From the NCBI GenBank assembly GCA_022493055.1, contig CP092781.1:434001-498000 (forward strand): a stretch of DNA of 64,000 bases, in the 5' to 3' direction. The stretch is from Staphylococcus roterodami (GTDB lineage Bacteria; Bacillota; Bacilli; Staphylococcales; Staphylococcaceae). This document shows, in pieces, positions 36,499 to 52,468 of the stretch. Each line of letters opens with the position of its first letter. The first letter of the stretch is position 1. The notes under the pieces were generated by a model that was given only the letters and a program-made list of their open reading frames with translations, was not told where the DNA came from and searched no databases. A program made the translations under genes and the position numbers.

Positions 36499-36532
36499 AA
36501 AAGGGGCGTTCGTTATTTGGACGTCCTTTATT
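36499..36532 (+). terminator. Hairpin between treP and treC, possible partial terminator
   Basis: AAAGGGGCGT pairs with ACGTCCTTT (one bulge), followed by ATTATG rather than a full T run. It could lower read-through into treC. Confidence 0.5.
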
Positions 36533-36553
36533 ATGTTATAAGGTGGTCATCGT

Positions 36554-38194
36554 GTGTTGAAAGAAATAGATTGGAGAAAATCAGTAGTATATCAAATATA
36601 TCCTAAGTCATTTAATGATACGACAGGAAATGGTATAGGTGATATCAACGGTATTATAGAAAAATTAGATTATATCAAATTGTTAGGTGTTGATTATATT
36701 TGGTTAACACCAGTGTATGAATCGCCAATGAATGATAATGGTTATGATATAAGCAATTATTTAGAAATAAATGAAGACTTCGGTACGATGGATGATTTTG
36801 AAAGGTTAATTAATGTTGCGCATGAAAAAGGTATTAAAGTGATGTTAGATATTGTAATCAATCATACATCGACGGATCATGAATGGTTTAAAGCGGCTCG
36901 TAAATCTAAAGACAATCCATATAGAGATTATTACTTTTTTAAAGCATCTGAAGATGGTCCTCCGACAAATTGGCATTCCAAATTTGGAGGCAATGCATGG
37001 CAATATGATCCTGTAACGGATGAATATTATTTACATTTATTCGACGTGAGTCAAGCTGATTTGAATTGGGATAATCCTGAAGTACGTCAATCGTTATATC
37101 GAATTGTTAATCATTGGATAGATTTCGGCGTTGATGGTTTTCGATTTGATGTCATTAACTTAATTTCTAAAGGTGAATTTAAGGACTCTGACAAAATAGG
37201 TAAGGAATTTTATACTGATGGTCCTAGAGTTCATGAGTTTCTGCATGAATTGAATCGACAAACTTTTGGAAAAACGAATATGATGACGGTTGGAGAAATG
37301 TCTTCTACAACCATTGAAAACTGTATTCAATATACGAAGCCAGAGCGCCAAGAATTGAATAGTGTCTTTAACTTTCATCATTTAAAAGTGGACTATATTG
37401 ATGGTGAAAAATGGACGAATGCGAAGCTTGATTTTCATAAGTTAAAGGAAATTCTGATGGAATGGCAAAGAGGTATTTATGAAGGTGGCGGATGGAACGC
37501 AATTTTTTGGTGTAATCACGATCAACCAAGGGTGGTTTCAAGATTCGGTGATGATACGTCAGAAGAAATGAGAGTGCAAAGTGCCAAGATGTTAGCTATT
37601 GCATTGCATATGCTTCAAGGAACGCCATATATTTATCAAGGTGAAGAAATTGGTATGACAGATCCGCACTTTACTTCAATAGAACAGTATCGTGATGTTG
37701 AATCAATCAATGCATATCATCAGTTGTTAAGTGAGGGACATCCTGAAGCTGAAGTGTTAGAGATTTTAGGACAAAAATCGAGAGATAATTCAAGAACACC
37801 AATGCAATGGAACGATAATATGAATGCTGGGTTTACAACAGGTAAACCTTGGATAGATATTCCTGCGAATTATAAAGATATTAATGTTGAAAAAGCACTT
37901 CAAGATAGCGCTTCTGTATTTTACACTTATCAAAAATTAATACAATTGAGACATACGCATGATATCATTACGTATGGAGATATTTTGCCACGTTATATGG
38001 ATCATGACAGTTTATTTGTTTATGAACGTCATTACAAAGGTCAACAATGGTTGGTGATTGTGAATTTCTCATCTTCCAATGTTACATTACCTGATGAATT
38101 GCATTATGAAGGTGATATTGTGATTCAAACGGGTACGATAGAAAATAATGTGATAAGCGGTTTTGGAGCAATTGTGGTCGAAACGAGCGCGTAA
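36554..38194 (+). CDS. treC: Trehalose-6-phosphate hydrolase
   Basis: A 546-residue GH13 enzyme that splits trehalose 6-phosphate to glucose and glucose 6-phosphate in the cytoplasm. Family motifs are present: DIVINHTS near residue 100, the nucleophile Asp in GFRFDVINL near residue 199, the acid/base Glu in TVGEMSS near residue 255, and WCNHDQPR near residue 325. The start is GTG, 7 bases after AAGGTGG. It lies 63 bases after treP and before treR. Oligo-1,6-glucosidases share this fold, but the treP neighbour makes TreC the best call. Confidence 0.94.
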   Translation: MLKEIDWRKSVVYQIYPKSFNDTTGNGIGDINGIIEKLDYIKLLGVDYIWLTPVYESPMNDNGYDISNYLEINEDFGTMDDFERLINVAHEKGIKVMLDIVINHTSTDHEWFKAARKSKDNPYRDYYFFKASEDGPPTNWHSKFGGNAWQYDPVTDEYYLHLFDVSQADLNWDNPEVRQSLYRIVNHWIDFGVDGFRFDVINLISKGEFKDSDKIGKEFYTDGPRVHEFLHELNRQTFGKTNMMTVGEMSSTTIENCIQYTKPERQELNSVFNFHHLKVDYIDGEKWTNAKLDFHKLKEILMEWQRGIYEGGGWNAIFWCNHDQPRVVSRFGDDTSEEMRVQSAKMLAIALHMLQGTPYIYQGEEIGMTDPHFTSIEQYRDVESINAYHQLLSEGHPEAEVLEILGQKSRDNSRTPMQWNDNMNAGFTTGKPWIDIPANYKDINVEKALQDSASVFYTYQKLIQLRHTHDIITYGDILPRYMDHDSLFVYERHYKGQQWLVIVNFSSSNVTLPDELHYEGDIVIQTGTIENNVISGFGAIVVETSA

Positions 38195-38218
38195 AATAAA
38201 TTAAGTGGATGCGTAAAT

Positions 38219-38947
38219 ATGATGAAGCAAAAGAAGTTTATTAAAATTTGTGAAGCATTGAAAGCTGATATATTGAATGGGAAGATTCAATATGGAGAAC
38301 AAATTCCATCTGAACACGAATTGGTAAAGTTATATAGTGCTTCGCGAGAAACTGTGCGTAAAGCATTAGATTTATTGGCTTTAGATGGCATGATTCAGAA
38401 GATTCACGGTAAAGGATCGTTAGTCATTTATCAAGAGATGACAGAATTCCCATTTTCAGAATTAGTTAGTTTTAAAGAAATGCAAGAAGAGATGGGAGTT
38501 TCTTATTTAACTGAAGTTGTTGTTAATGAATTAGCAGAAGCGCGTAATGTTCCAGAAGTTCAACGTGCATTGAACATAGGACCAAGTGAGCAACTCATTC
38601 ATATAGTAAGAACTCGCCGACTTAATCAACATGTAAAGATAGTTGATGAAGATTATTTTTTAAAGTCGATTGTTTCAGATATAAGTAATGAGGTTGCAAG
38701 TAACTCTATTTATGATTATTTAGAAAAAGAATTAGACCTTAATATAAGTTATTCAAGTAAGTCGATTACTTTTGAACCGTTTGATGAACAGGCATATCAA
38801 TTGTTTGGTGATGTATCTATTCCTTTTTCAGCAACGGTTAGAAGTGTTGTGTATTTAGAAAATACATCTCCGTTTCAATATAATATATCGAAGCATCTGG
38901 CTAATGAATTTAAATTTAACGACTTCTCAAGACGTCGTTCTAAGTAA
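38219..38947 (+). CDS. treR: GntR-family trehalose operon repressor TreR
   Basis: A 242-residue GntR/HutC-type regulator. The N-terminal winged helix (residues 5-72) has the family motif SEHELVKLYSASRETVRKALDLL and IQKIHGKGSLV. The C-terminal UTRA domain (residues 90-235) binds the effector, trehalose 6-phosphate in relatives. Two ATG codons stand together at the start. It closes the trePCR operon and most likely binds the palindrome in the treP promoter, which gives autoregulation. Confidence 0.93.
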   Translation: MMKQKKFIKICEALKADILNGKIQYGEQIPSEHELVKLYSASRETVRKALDLLALDGMIQKIHGKGSLVIYQEMTEFPFSELVSFKEMQEEMGVSYLTEVVVNELAEARNVPEVQRALNIGPSEQLIHIVRTRRLNQHVKIVDEDYFLKSIVSDISNEVASNSIYDYLEKELDLNISYSSKSITFEPFDEQAYQLFGDVSIPFSATVRSVVYLENTSPFQYNISKHLANEFKFNDFSRRRSK

Positions 38948-39004
38948 ACAATGATATAAAACATTTATACTTGCAATTAACTATTAAAATATAGTAATAT
39001 ATAT

Positions 39005-39285
39005 CTTGCCGTGCTAGGTGGGGAGGTAGCGGTTCCCTGTACTCGAAATCCGCTTTATGCGAGGCTTAATTCCTTTGTTGAGGCCGTATTTTTGCGAAGT
39101 CTGCCCAAAGCACGTAGTGTTTGAAGATTTCGGTCCTATGCAATATGAACCCATGAACCATGTCAGGTCCTGACGGAAGCAGCATTAAGTGGATCATCAT
39201 ATGTGCCGTAGGGTAGCCGAGATTTAGCTAACGACTTTGGTTACGTTCGTGAATTACGTTCGATTCTTAGGTGCACGGTTTTTTA
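39005..39285 (+). ncRNA. ffs: Signal recognition particle RNA (large bacterial type, scRNA)
   Basis: About 280 bases with paired ends (TTGCCGTGC and GTGCACGG, followed by T). The conserved SRP domain holds GTCAGGTCCTGACGGAAGCAGCA, the Ffh-binding asymmetric loop. An Alu-like 5' domain is present (GGTGGGGAGG and TAGCGGTTCCCTGTA), as in Bacillus scRNA. It guides ribosomes making membrane and secreted proteins. The upstream TTGCAA and TAATAT may be its promoter. Confidence 0.95.
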
Positions 39286-39338
39286 TTTTTAAACATAAAT
39301 ATCTTTGATTAAGACTTGAAATCATTATACATAATAGT

Positions 39339-39409
39339 AAAAGCTACTTTCTTTAAACGACTTGGCGTTATCGCGCTTGAGTAAACGTTTATTGGCAGTA
39401 GCTTTTTTA
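39339..39409 (+). terminator. Hairpin with T run after the SRP RNA
   Basis: AGTAAAAGCTACT pairs with AGTAGCTTTT with inner structure, followed by TTATAT. Confidence 0.65.
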
Positions 39410-39603
39410 TATGTTAATTAAGTGAAACAGTTAATAGGAAAAATATTATTATGTTATTTGAAGTGCATATTTGGGCTTTTATTATGTATGATTGTTTTTA
39501 ATAAAAGTAATGATGGTGAAATAAACTATAGTGTCTTACAATGGAAGTATTAATTTGATTTATTATTTTACGATAATTGTAAAGCAATGCACTTGGAGGA
39601 CTT

Positions 39604-40128
39604 ATGCAAATATATTTAAGTACATTAACAGAACTTGATTATGATAAATCTTTAAATAGTATTGAAGAAAGTTTTGATATCAATCCAGAAATGAGCTGGC
39701 AGGCACGTGGGAAAGTGAAGAATTTACGGAAGTCGCCATATTATAATTTTGAATTAGAAGTAATAGCCAAAAATGAAAACAATGATGTAGTGGGGCACGT
39801 TTTATTAATAGAAGTAGAAATTAACAGTGAGGATAAGACGTATTATGGTTTGGCGATTGCTTCTTTATCGGTCAATCCTGAATTGCGTGGACAAAAATTA
39901 GGTCGTGGATTGGTTCAAGCCGTTGAAGAACGAGCGAAAGCACAAGAATACAGTACGATTGTTGTAGACCATTGTTTGGATTACTTTGAAAAGTTAGGAT
40001 ATGAAGATGCTTCGGGGCAAGATATTGTATTAGAAAATAGTGATGCGCCATTACTTGTGAAATTTTTATGGGATAATTTAACGGATGCACCACATGGAAT
40101 CGTAAAGTTTCCAGAACATTTTTATTAA
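39604..40128 (+). CDS. GNAT-family N-acetyltransferase
   Basis: A 174-residue GNAT protein. The acetyl-CoA loop is at PELRGQKLGRGLVQAVEERA (near residues 97-116), preceded by the strand YGLAIASLSVNPE. The C-terminal half has the VVDHCLDYFEKLGYEDAS block typical of YhbS-like members. Start ATG has GGAGG 6 bases upstream. It lies alone between the SRP RNA and dnaX. The substrate is unknown. Confidence 0.86.
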   Translation: MQIYLSTLTELDYDKSLNSIEESFDINPEMSWQARGKVKNLRKSPYYNFELEVIAKNENNDVVGHVLLIEVEINSEDKTYYGLAIASLSVNPELRGQKLGRGLVQAVEERAKAQEYSTIVVDHCLDYFEKLGYEDASGQDIVLENSDAPLLVKFLWDNLTDAPHGIVKFPEHFY

Positions 40129-40196
40129 AAGTTCGATTGAGAAGTAATCGTATTATCATGATATAATGAAAAGTAATTGTTTATGGAGGTGCTAAC

Positions 40197-41894
40197 TTGA
40201 ATTATCAAGCCTTATATCGTATGTATAGACCCCAAAGCTTTGATGATGTAGTCGGGCAAGAACATGTAACGAAGACGTTACGTAATGCGATTTCAAAAGA
40301 GAAACAGTCGCATGCTTATATTTTCAGTGGTCCGAGAGGTACTGGGAAAACGAGTATTGCAAAAGTGTTTGCTAAAGCAATCAATTGTTTGAATAGTAAT
40401 AATGGAGAACCTTGTAATGAATGTGCTATATGTAAAGGCATTACACAAGGAACAAATTCAGATGTTATTGAAATAGATGCAGCTAGTAACAATGGTGTTG
40501 ATGAAATTAGAAATATTAGAGATAAAGTTAAATATGCACCGAGTGAATCGAAATATAAAGTTTATATCATTGATGAGGTTCATATGTTAACAACTGGTGC
40601 ATTTAATGCACTTTTGAAAACATTAGAAGAACCACCAGCACATGCTATTTTTATTTTAGCAACAACTGAGCCACATAAAATTCCTCCAACAATTATATCT
40701 AGGGCACAACGTTTTGATTTTAAAGCAATAAGTTTAGATCAGATTGTTGAACGATTGAAATTTGTAGCAGATGCGCAAGCGCTTGAATATGAAGAAGAGG
40801 CATTGGCGTTTATTGCGAAAGCATCTGAAGGTGGTATGCGTGATGCGTTAAGTATTATGGACCAAGCTATTGCATTTGGTGATGGTACGTTAACATTGCA
40901 AGATGCGTTGAATGTTACAGGTAGCGTACATGATGAAGCACTTAATCAATTGTTTGAAGATATAGTGCAAGGTGATGTACAATCATCTTTCAAAAAATAC
41001 CATCAATTTATAGCTGAAGGTAAAGAAGTAAATCGTTTAATTAATGACATGATTTATTTTGTCAGAGATACGATTATGAATAAGACGGCTGAAAAAGATA
41101 GTGATTATCGCGCATTGATGAACTTGGATTTGGAAATGCTGTATCATATGATAGACCTTATTAATGATACGTTAGTTTCGATACGTTTTAGTGTGAATCA
41201 AAATGTTCATTTTGAAGTGTTGCTGGTGAAATTAGCTGAATTGATTAAAGGTCAATCACAAGGCGTTACGAATGTAGTTGAACCGGTACAAATTGCTGCA
41301 GCACCTAGTTCAGATGTGTTGTTGCAACGTATGGAACAGTTAGAGCAAGAACTTAAAGTATTGAAAGCACAAGGTGTGACTGCAGCGCCTACACAAAAAA
41401 CTTCGAAAAAACCTGTAAGAGGTATGCAAAAATCTAAAAATGCATTTTCAATGCAACAAATTGCAAAAGTATTAGATAGAGCGAATAAGGCTGATATCAA
41501 ATTGTTAAAAGATCACTGGCAAGAAGTCATTGATCATGCTAAAAACAATGATAAAAAATCGCTTGTTAGTTTATTGCAAAACTCTGAACCTGTTGCAGCA
41601 AGTGAAGATCATGTACTTGTGAAGTTTGAAGAAGAGATTCATTGTGAAATCGTTAATAAAGACGATGAGAAACGTAATAATATAGAAAGTGTCGTTTGTA
41701 ATATCGTTAATAAAAACGTTAAAGTGGTTGGTGTACCGTCTGATCAATGGCAAAGAGTTAGAACGGAATATTTACAAAACCGTAAACATGATAATGACGA
41801 TATGCCAAAGCAGCAAGTACAACAAACTGATATTGCTCAAAAAGCGAAAGATCTTTTTGGTGAAGAAACGGTACATGTTATTGATGAAGAGTGA
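40197..41894 (+). CDS. dnaX: DNA polymerase III subunit gamma/tau
   Basis: A 565-residue clamp-loader ATPase. Walker A is GPRGTGKTS (residues 45-53), the zinc cysteines are Cys64, Cys73, Cys76 and Cys79, Walker B is IIDEVHML, and sensor 1 is ATTEPHKIPPTIISRAQRF. The C-terminal third is the tau extension, which contacts helicase and polymerase in Bacillus. The start is TTG placed 6 bases after GGAGGT, as in other staphylococci. It begins the dnaX-ybaB-recR cluster. No programmed frameshift site is convincing, so a single product is expected. Confidence 0.96.
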   Translation: MNYQALYRMYRPQSFDDVVGQEHVTKTLRNAISKEKQSHAYIFSGPRGTGKTSIAKVFAKAINCLNSNNGEPCNECAICKGITQGTNSDVIEIDAASNNGVDEIRNIRDKVKYAPSESKYKVYIIDEVHMLTTGAFNALLKTLEEPPAHAIFILATTEPHKIPPTIISRAQRFDFKAISLDQIVERLKFVADAQALEYEEEALAFIAKASEGGMRDALSIMDQAIAFGDGTLTLQDALNVTGSVHDEALNQLFEDIVQGDVQSSFKKYHQFIAEGKEVNRLINDMIYFVRDTIMNKTAEKDSDYRALMNLDLEMLYHMIDLINDTLVSIRFSVNQNVHFEVLLVKLAELIKGQSQGVTNVVEPVQIAAAPSSDVLLQRMEQLEQELKVLKAQGVTAAPTQKTSKKPVRGMQKSKNAFSMQQIAKVLDRANKADIKLLKDHWQEVIDHAKNNDKKSLVSLLQNSEPVAASEDHVLVKFEEEIHCEIVNKDDEKRNNIESVVCNIVNKNVKVVGVPSDQWQRVRTEYLQNRKHDNDDMPKQQVQQTDIAQKAKDLFGEETVHVIDEE

Positions 41895-41983
41895 TACATG
41901 ACAAGCGATATAATCGTATGTATAATGGAAGAAACATCATTTTATTGATAAATATTTATTGATTTTCAAGGAGGAAATGGAAT

Positions 41984-42301
41984 ATGCGCGGTGGCGGAAA
42001 CATGCAACAAATGATGAAACAAATGCAAAAAATGCAAAAGAAAATGGCTCAAGAACAAGAAAAACTTAAAGAAGAGCGTATTGTAGGAACAGCTGGCGGT
42101 GGCATGGTTGCAGTTACTGTAACTGGTCATAAAGAAGTTGTCGACGTTGAAATCAAAGAAGAAGCTGTAGATCCAGATGATATTGAAATGCTACAAGACT
42201 TAGTGTTAGCTGCTACTAATGAAGCAATGAACAAAGCTGATGAGCTTACTCAAGAACGTTTAGGTAAACATACTCAAGGCTTAAACATCCCTGGAATGTG
42301 A
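41984..42301 (+). CDS. ybaB: YbaB/EbfC nucleoid-associated protein
   Basis: A 105-residue small DNA-binding protein with a Met/Gln/Lys-rich N-terminal helix ([15 protein letters not shown]) that forms the tweezer-like dimer, followed by the beta sheet ([20 protein letters not shown]). It binds DNA as a dimer. AAGGAGG precedes the ATG. It is placed between dnaX and recR as in most Firmicutes, with recR starting 6 bases after its stop. Confidence 0.95.
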
Positions 42302-42307
42302 TAGTAG

Positions 42308-42904
42308 ATGCATTATCCAGAACCTATATCAAAACTAATTGATAGCTTTATGAAATTGCCAGGCATTGGTCCTAAGACAGCCCAACGTCTGGCTTTTCAT
42401 ACCTTAGATATGAAAGAGGACGATGTTGTTCAATTTGCTAAAGCTTTAGTGGATGTTAAACGAGAGTTAACATATTGTAGTGTATGTGGTCACATTACTG
42501 AAAATGATCCTTGTTATATTTGTGAAGATAAGCAAAGAGATCGTTCAGTTATTTGTGTGGTCGAAGATGATAAAGATGTTATCGCAATGGAAAAAATGAG
42601 AGAGTATAAAGGTTTATATCATGTATTACATGGTTCTATTTCTCCTATGGATGGGATTGGACCAGAAGACATTAATATTCCTTCATTAATTGAACGCTTG
42701 AAAAGTGATGAAGTTAATGAGCTCATTTTAGCTATGAACCCTAACTTAGAAGGGGAATCGACAGCGATGTATATTTCTAGATTAGTTAAACCTATAGGTA
42801 TTAAAGTAACAAGATTAGCACAAGGATTATCTGTAGGTGGAGATTTGGAATACGCAGATGAAGTAACACTATCTAAGGCGATTGCTGGTAGAACAGAAAT
42901 GTAA
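42308..42904 (+). CDS. recR: Recombination mediator RecR
   Basis: A 198-residue recombination protein of the RecFOR path. A helix-hairpin-helix [14 protein letters not shown] (residues 17-30) precedes the C4 zinc finger with Cys57, Cys60, Cys69 and Cys72, a Toprim fold ([14 protein letters not shown]), and the C-terminal Walker-B-like segment with [19 protein letters not shown]. It loads RecA at gaps together with RecO. A terminator follows 42 bases downstream. Confidence 0.96.
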   Translation: MHYPEPISKLIDSFMKLPGIGPKTAQRLAFHTLDMKEDDVVQFAKALVDVKRELTYCSVCGHITENDPCYICEDKQRDRSVICVVEDDKDVIAMEKMREYKGLYHVLHGSISPMDGIGPEDINIPSLIERLKSDEVNELILAMNPNLEGESTAMYISRLVKPIGIKVTRLAQGLSVGGDLEYADEVTLSKAIAGRTEM

Positions 42905-43612
42905 TGCTTTCTATTAAATAATTTTGAATTTAATACTATAGTAGGAAAAGTCACAATGCAGTTGTTGTGGCTTTTTTATTTTGAGGTGTGTATTGGACTA
43001 CTTTATTTGTGGTGTGGCGAGAGTATTGTTTTACCTATTTTTCCTGGGGCGGGGTGGGTCATCTTAAGAAAGAAAGTCGTTAGTTGAGATTTGTTACTTC
43101 TAATAGTAATGATGTGAATTGGATGATGGAAGCAGGTCTGCGATTGTGGTGCGTTGGGGTTATTAATTTGATTAATACGAGTGATAGTTAATAACAATGT
43201 AAATGAATTTCTTTAGTGATTGAAATGGTAGATGATGGTTTAGTGGTGGTACCTCTCAGGTCTGAAACTTATTAAATCAACGGTTTTAGCGCTGTTTTGA
43301 GACGTTATTAAAAATCTGTAAATTTATTTTTAATTTCCAGTAAAAAATTAAAGTTCAGTTTTTCAGAGTTTTTGTTATGGTTTTATATAAAATATCCGCT
43401 TATTGATTTTGAAAAAACGTACTATTTATAAGTCTGTATTTTTTAAGTTCGAATTTTAGGGCGAGAGTGTTCAGAACAGATAGTAAAGGTGTAATTTTTA
43501 CTGTTGTTAAGCAGTTTGAAAGCCTGTATAGTATTTATTTGTTGAGGCAAACAAAACAACTCAACTTAAGAAATAACTTGAATTACTAACGAAAATTAAT
43601 TTTAAAAAGTTG
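42905..43612. other. Intergenic region between recR and the rRNA operon
   Basis: After the recR terminator, about 630 bases lack a credible gene. The first part is G-rich on this strand and holds GGGGCGGGGTGGG at about 43047-43060, three of the four runs a quadruplex would need. The second part is AT-rich, as expected for UP elements before rRNA promoters. Confidence 0.55.
42946..42981 (+). terminator. Terminator of dnaX-ybaB-recR
   Basis: AAAAGTCACAA pairs with TTGTGGCTTTT, followed by TTATTTT. Confidence 0.88.
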
Positions 43613-43641
43613 TTGACTTAAATGTTAATAAAATGTATAAT
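43613..43641 (+). promoter_or_regulatory. rRNA operon promoter
   Basis: TTGACT (43613-43618) and TATAAT (43636-43641) are spaced by 17 bases, about 128 bases before 16S, with AT-rich DNA upstream. A nut-like segment (TGAACATTGAAAACTGA) follows. Confidence 0.8.
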
Positions 43642-43768
43642 TAATTCTTGTCGGTAAGAAAAATGAACATTGAAAACTGAATGACAATATGTCAACGTTA
43701 ATTCCAAAAACGTAACTATAAGTTACAAACATTATTTAGTATTTATGAGCTAATCAAACATCATAATT

Positions 43769-45330
<1,562 letters not shown>

Positions 45331-45347
45331 ATTCGGAACATCTTCTT

Positions 45348-45480
<133 letters not shown>

Positions 45481-45623
45481 GAGTTTTAAATAAGCTTGAA
45501 TTCATAAGAAATAATCGCTAGTGTTCGAAAGAACACTCACAAGATTAATAACGCGTTTAAATCTTTTTATAAAAGAACTTAGCTTTATGCTAGTGTTTGA
45601 CTTATAAAAATGGTGGAAACATA

Positions 45624-48546
<2,923 letters not shown>

Positions 48547-48618
48547 ATTAAATGTTTTGCGAAGCAAAATCACTTTTACTTACTATCTAGTTTTGAATGT
48601 ATAATCTACATTCATATG

Positions 48619-48733
48619 TCTGGTGACTATAGCAAGGAGGTCACACCTGTTCCCATGCCGAACACAGAAGTTAAGCTCCTTAGCGTCGATGGTAGTTGGA
48701 CTTACGTTCCGCTAGAGTAGAACGTTGCCAGGC
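48619..48733 (+). rRNA. rrf: 5S ribosomal RNA
   Basis: 115 bases from TCTGGTGACTATAGC to GTTGCCAGGC, with paired ends and the conserved CCGAACACAGAAGTTAAG. Placed 72 bases after 23S and followed directly by a terminator, so no tRNA array is attached to this copy. Confidence 0.97.
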
Positions 48734-48738
48734 AAGTT

Positions 48739-48761
48739 GAGACCGTAAGGTCTCTTTTTTT
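48739..48761 (+). terminator. Terminator of the rRNA operon
   Basis: GAGACC-GTAAG-GTCTC followed by seven T, 5 bases after the 5S gene. Confidence 0.9.
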
Positions 48762-48877
48762 ATGCCAAAAATGTCAAAGTAAAAAAGTAAGAAAAGGTAA
48801 ATATAAAAAGTGATTTTTTTCAGAATATTTAAAATCTCTTTTTAAATTTGCTATTATGAAAAAAATGAGGTAAACAA

Positions 48878-49498
48878 ATGAAATCAATATTAATAATCTG
48901 GACAATAACTTTATCAATAATGAACAATGACAATTGTTTAGTGTTTTTTTTAGAAAATACAGAACGATTTTTATCTCATTATAAAAGTTTGACTCAACTA
49001 CTAATCAGCTTTATAACTTTGTTTATGAGCTTAGGGAGTATATTAGTAGCTTGTTATGCTATATATATAAATCAAAAAGAAAAGCAAAAGGATATTAAAA
49101 AGAAAAGTGAAAGATTACTAATGCTTATTGACGATGAAACCTTCAGGGATAGAATGTATGTAGTAAGTAGACTATATCTTATTTCTTCTGCGCTAGCAGA
49201 TAGCTTGGATAAGCATACAGAAAAAATAAATAAAGAAATTGATAATACATTCGATAAATTAAATGAAATAAGAGATAAAATTTCAGAAATTCAAAAACAA
49301 AAATTAGAGATTATAACAAACAATGATTTAAAAAAATTAATCCAAAAAAAAGAAAACATAACTCTAAATGCAAACTTGTTAAAACGATATAATACAAAAG
49401 TAGAGGGACCGGAAAATAAACGGTACGAAGAAGCGATAAAAAGAATTATAGAAATTAGAAACAACATAATCAGAGATATGGACCACTTAATTAAATAA
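48878..49498 (+). CDS. Unrecognised membrane-anchored coiled-coil protein
   Basis: A 206-residue protein I do not recognise. An N-terminal hydrophobic stretch (residues 1-15) and a clear membrane helix at about residues 40-68 (LLISFITLFMSLGSILVACYAIYI) are followed by a long cytoplasmic part rich in Lys, Glu and Ile. Residues 115-165 look like a coiled coil. GAGG precedes the ATG by 7 bases. It sits alone between the 5S terminator and a hairpin at 49714. Its codon use is more A-rich than that of its neighbours, and rRNA-adjacent sites often take up accessory genes, so recent acquisition is plausible. No enzyme motif is visible. Confidence 0.7.
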   Translation: MKSILIIWTITLSIMNNDNCLVFFLENTERFLSHYKSLTQLLISFITLFMSLGSILVACYAIYINQKEKQKDIKKKSERLLMLIDDETFRDRMYVVSRLYLISSALADSLDKHTEKINKEIDNTFDKLNEIRDKISEIQKQKLEIITNNDLKKLIQKKENITLNANLLKRYNTKVEGPENKRYEEAIKRIIEIRNNIIRDMDHLIK

Positions 49499-49713
49499 TT
49501 TTATTTTGGGTTCGTTAAATTGAGTTGCAAGTTATTCGAAGTGTTTAACAAATTTGAGCGCAACTTTACCTTATAAAGGAAATTTAATTATTATCCTACT
49601 TATTTTTAATTTCTTGAGTGTGAAATTGATATTTTAATATTGGGCACTTTTGATTGTTTAAATCTGTGACTAGAAGTATAAGTGAAGACATTCAGATGTA
49701 TTATAAAAAAATG

Positions 49714-49766
49714 AACAGCAGTAAGATAGTTTTTAATCATAAATCATCTTACTGCTGTTTTTTTAG
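49714..49766 (+). terminator. Terminator upstream of the decarboxylase
   Basis: AACAGCAGTAAGAT pairs with ATCTTACTGCTGTT, followed by T. It most likely ends the transcript of the coiled-coil gene 215 bases upstream. Confidence 0.85.
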
Positions 49767-49816
49767 ATGTTATATCTAATATACCTTAAATTGAAATACA
49801 AAAAGGCAATTAATTA

Positions 49817-49874
49817 TTATACAATAGACAAGCTATTGTATAAGTAACACTAACTTTTGTCAAAGAAGTGTTAC
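49817..49874 (+). promoter_or_regulatory. Two adjacent inverted repeats before the decarboxylase
   Basis: TTATACAATAG-ACAAG-CTATTGTATAA is a perfect palindrome with 11-base arms. One base-step later GTAACAC (49844-49850) pairs with GTGTTAC (49868-49874). TATAAT follows at 49877-49882. They could be operators or a structured leader; no regulator is identified. Confidence 0.5.
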
Positions 49875-49940
49875 TATATAATTAATACTTTCATAAGTAT
49901 CTAGTTCAATATCATAGCACTTTAAAGGAAGCGTTTATAA

Positions 49941-51897
<1,957 letters not shown>

Positions 51898-51909
51898 TAT
51901 AATTGCTAG

Positions 51910-52254
<345 letters not shown>

Positions 52255-52468
52255 TTCTATAATACAATCATCAATTTGAAATACTTAAAACAATGTATTA
52301 ATAAGTTATTAACAATTTTGGGTTGCTTGACTGCGACTAGTTCTGATGCAAATAGATATGATTATACGTGGTTGTAAAGTGCTTCACGAATCATAGTTGC
52401 TATTGTTGCAGTAATTAGTTGCTCTTTGGCAACCTTTTTATATAAAAGTAAAAGGGAGTTTGTAATAA

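Larger units (their letters stand above)
49499..49940. other. Region upstream of the PLP decarboxylase
   Basis: 442 bases that hold a terminator (49714-49766) and two adjacent palindromes (49817-49874) before the decarboxylase gene. I see no gene in it. Confidence 0.6.

Noticed and set aside
41390..41420. A-rich runs in dnaX as a programmed frameshift site
   Set aside because: No A-AAA-AAG heptamer followed by a stable hairpin was found; a single gamma/tau product is simpler.
43003..43197. Minus-strand frame in the gap before the rRNA operon
   Set aside because: No ribosome site, odd composition (Pro, His, Thr rich) caused by G-rich DNA on the other strand, and no recognisable family.
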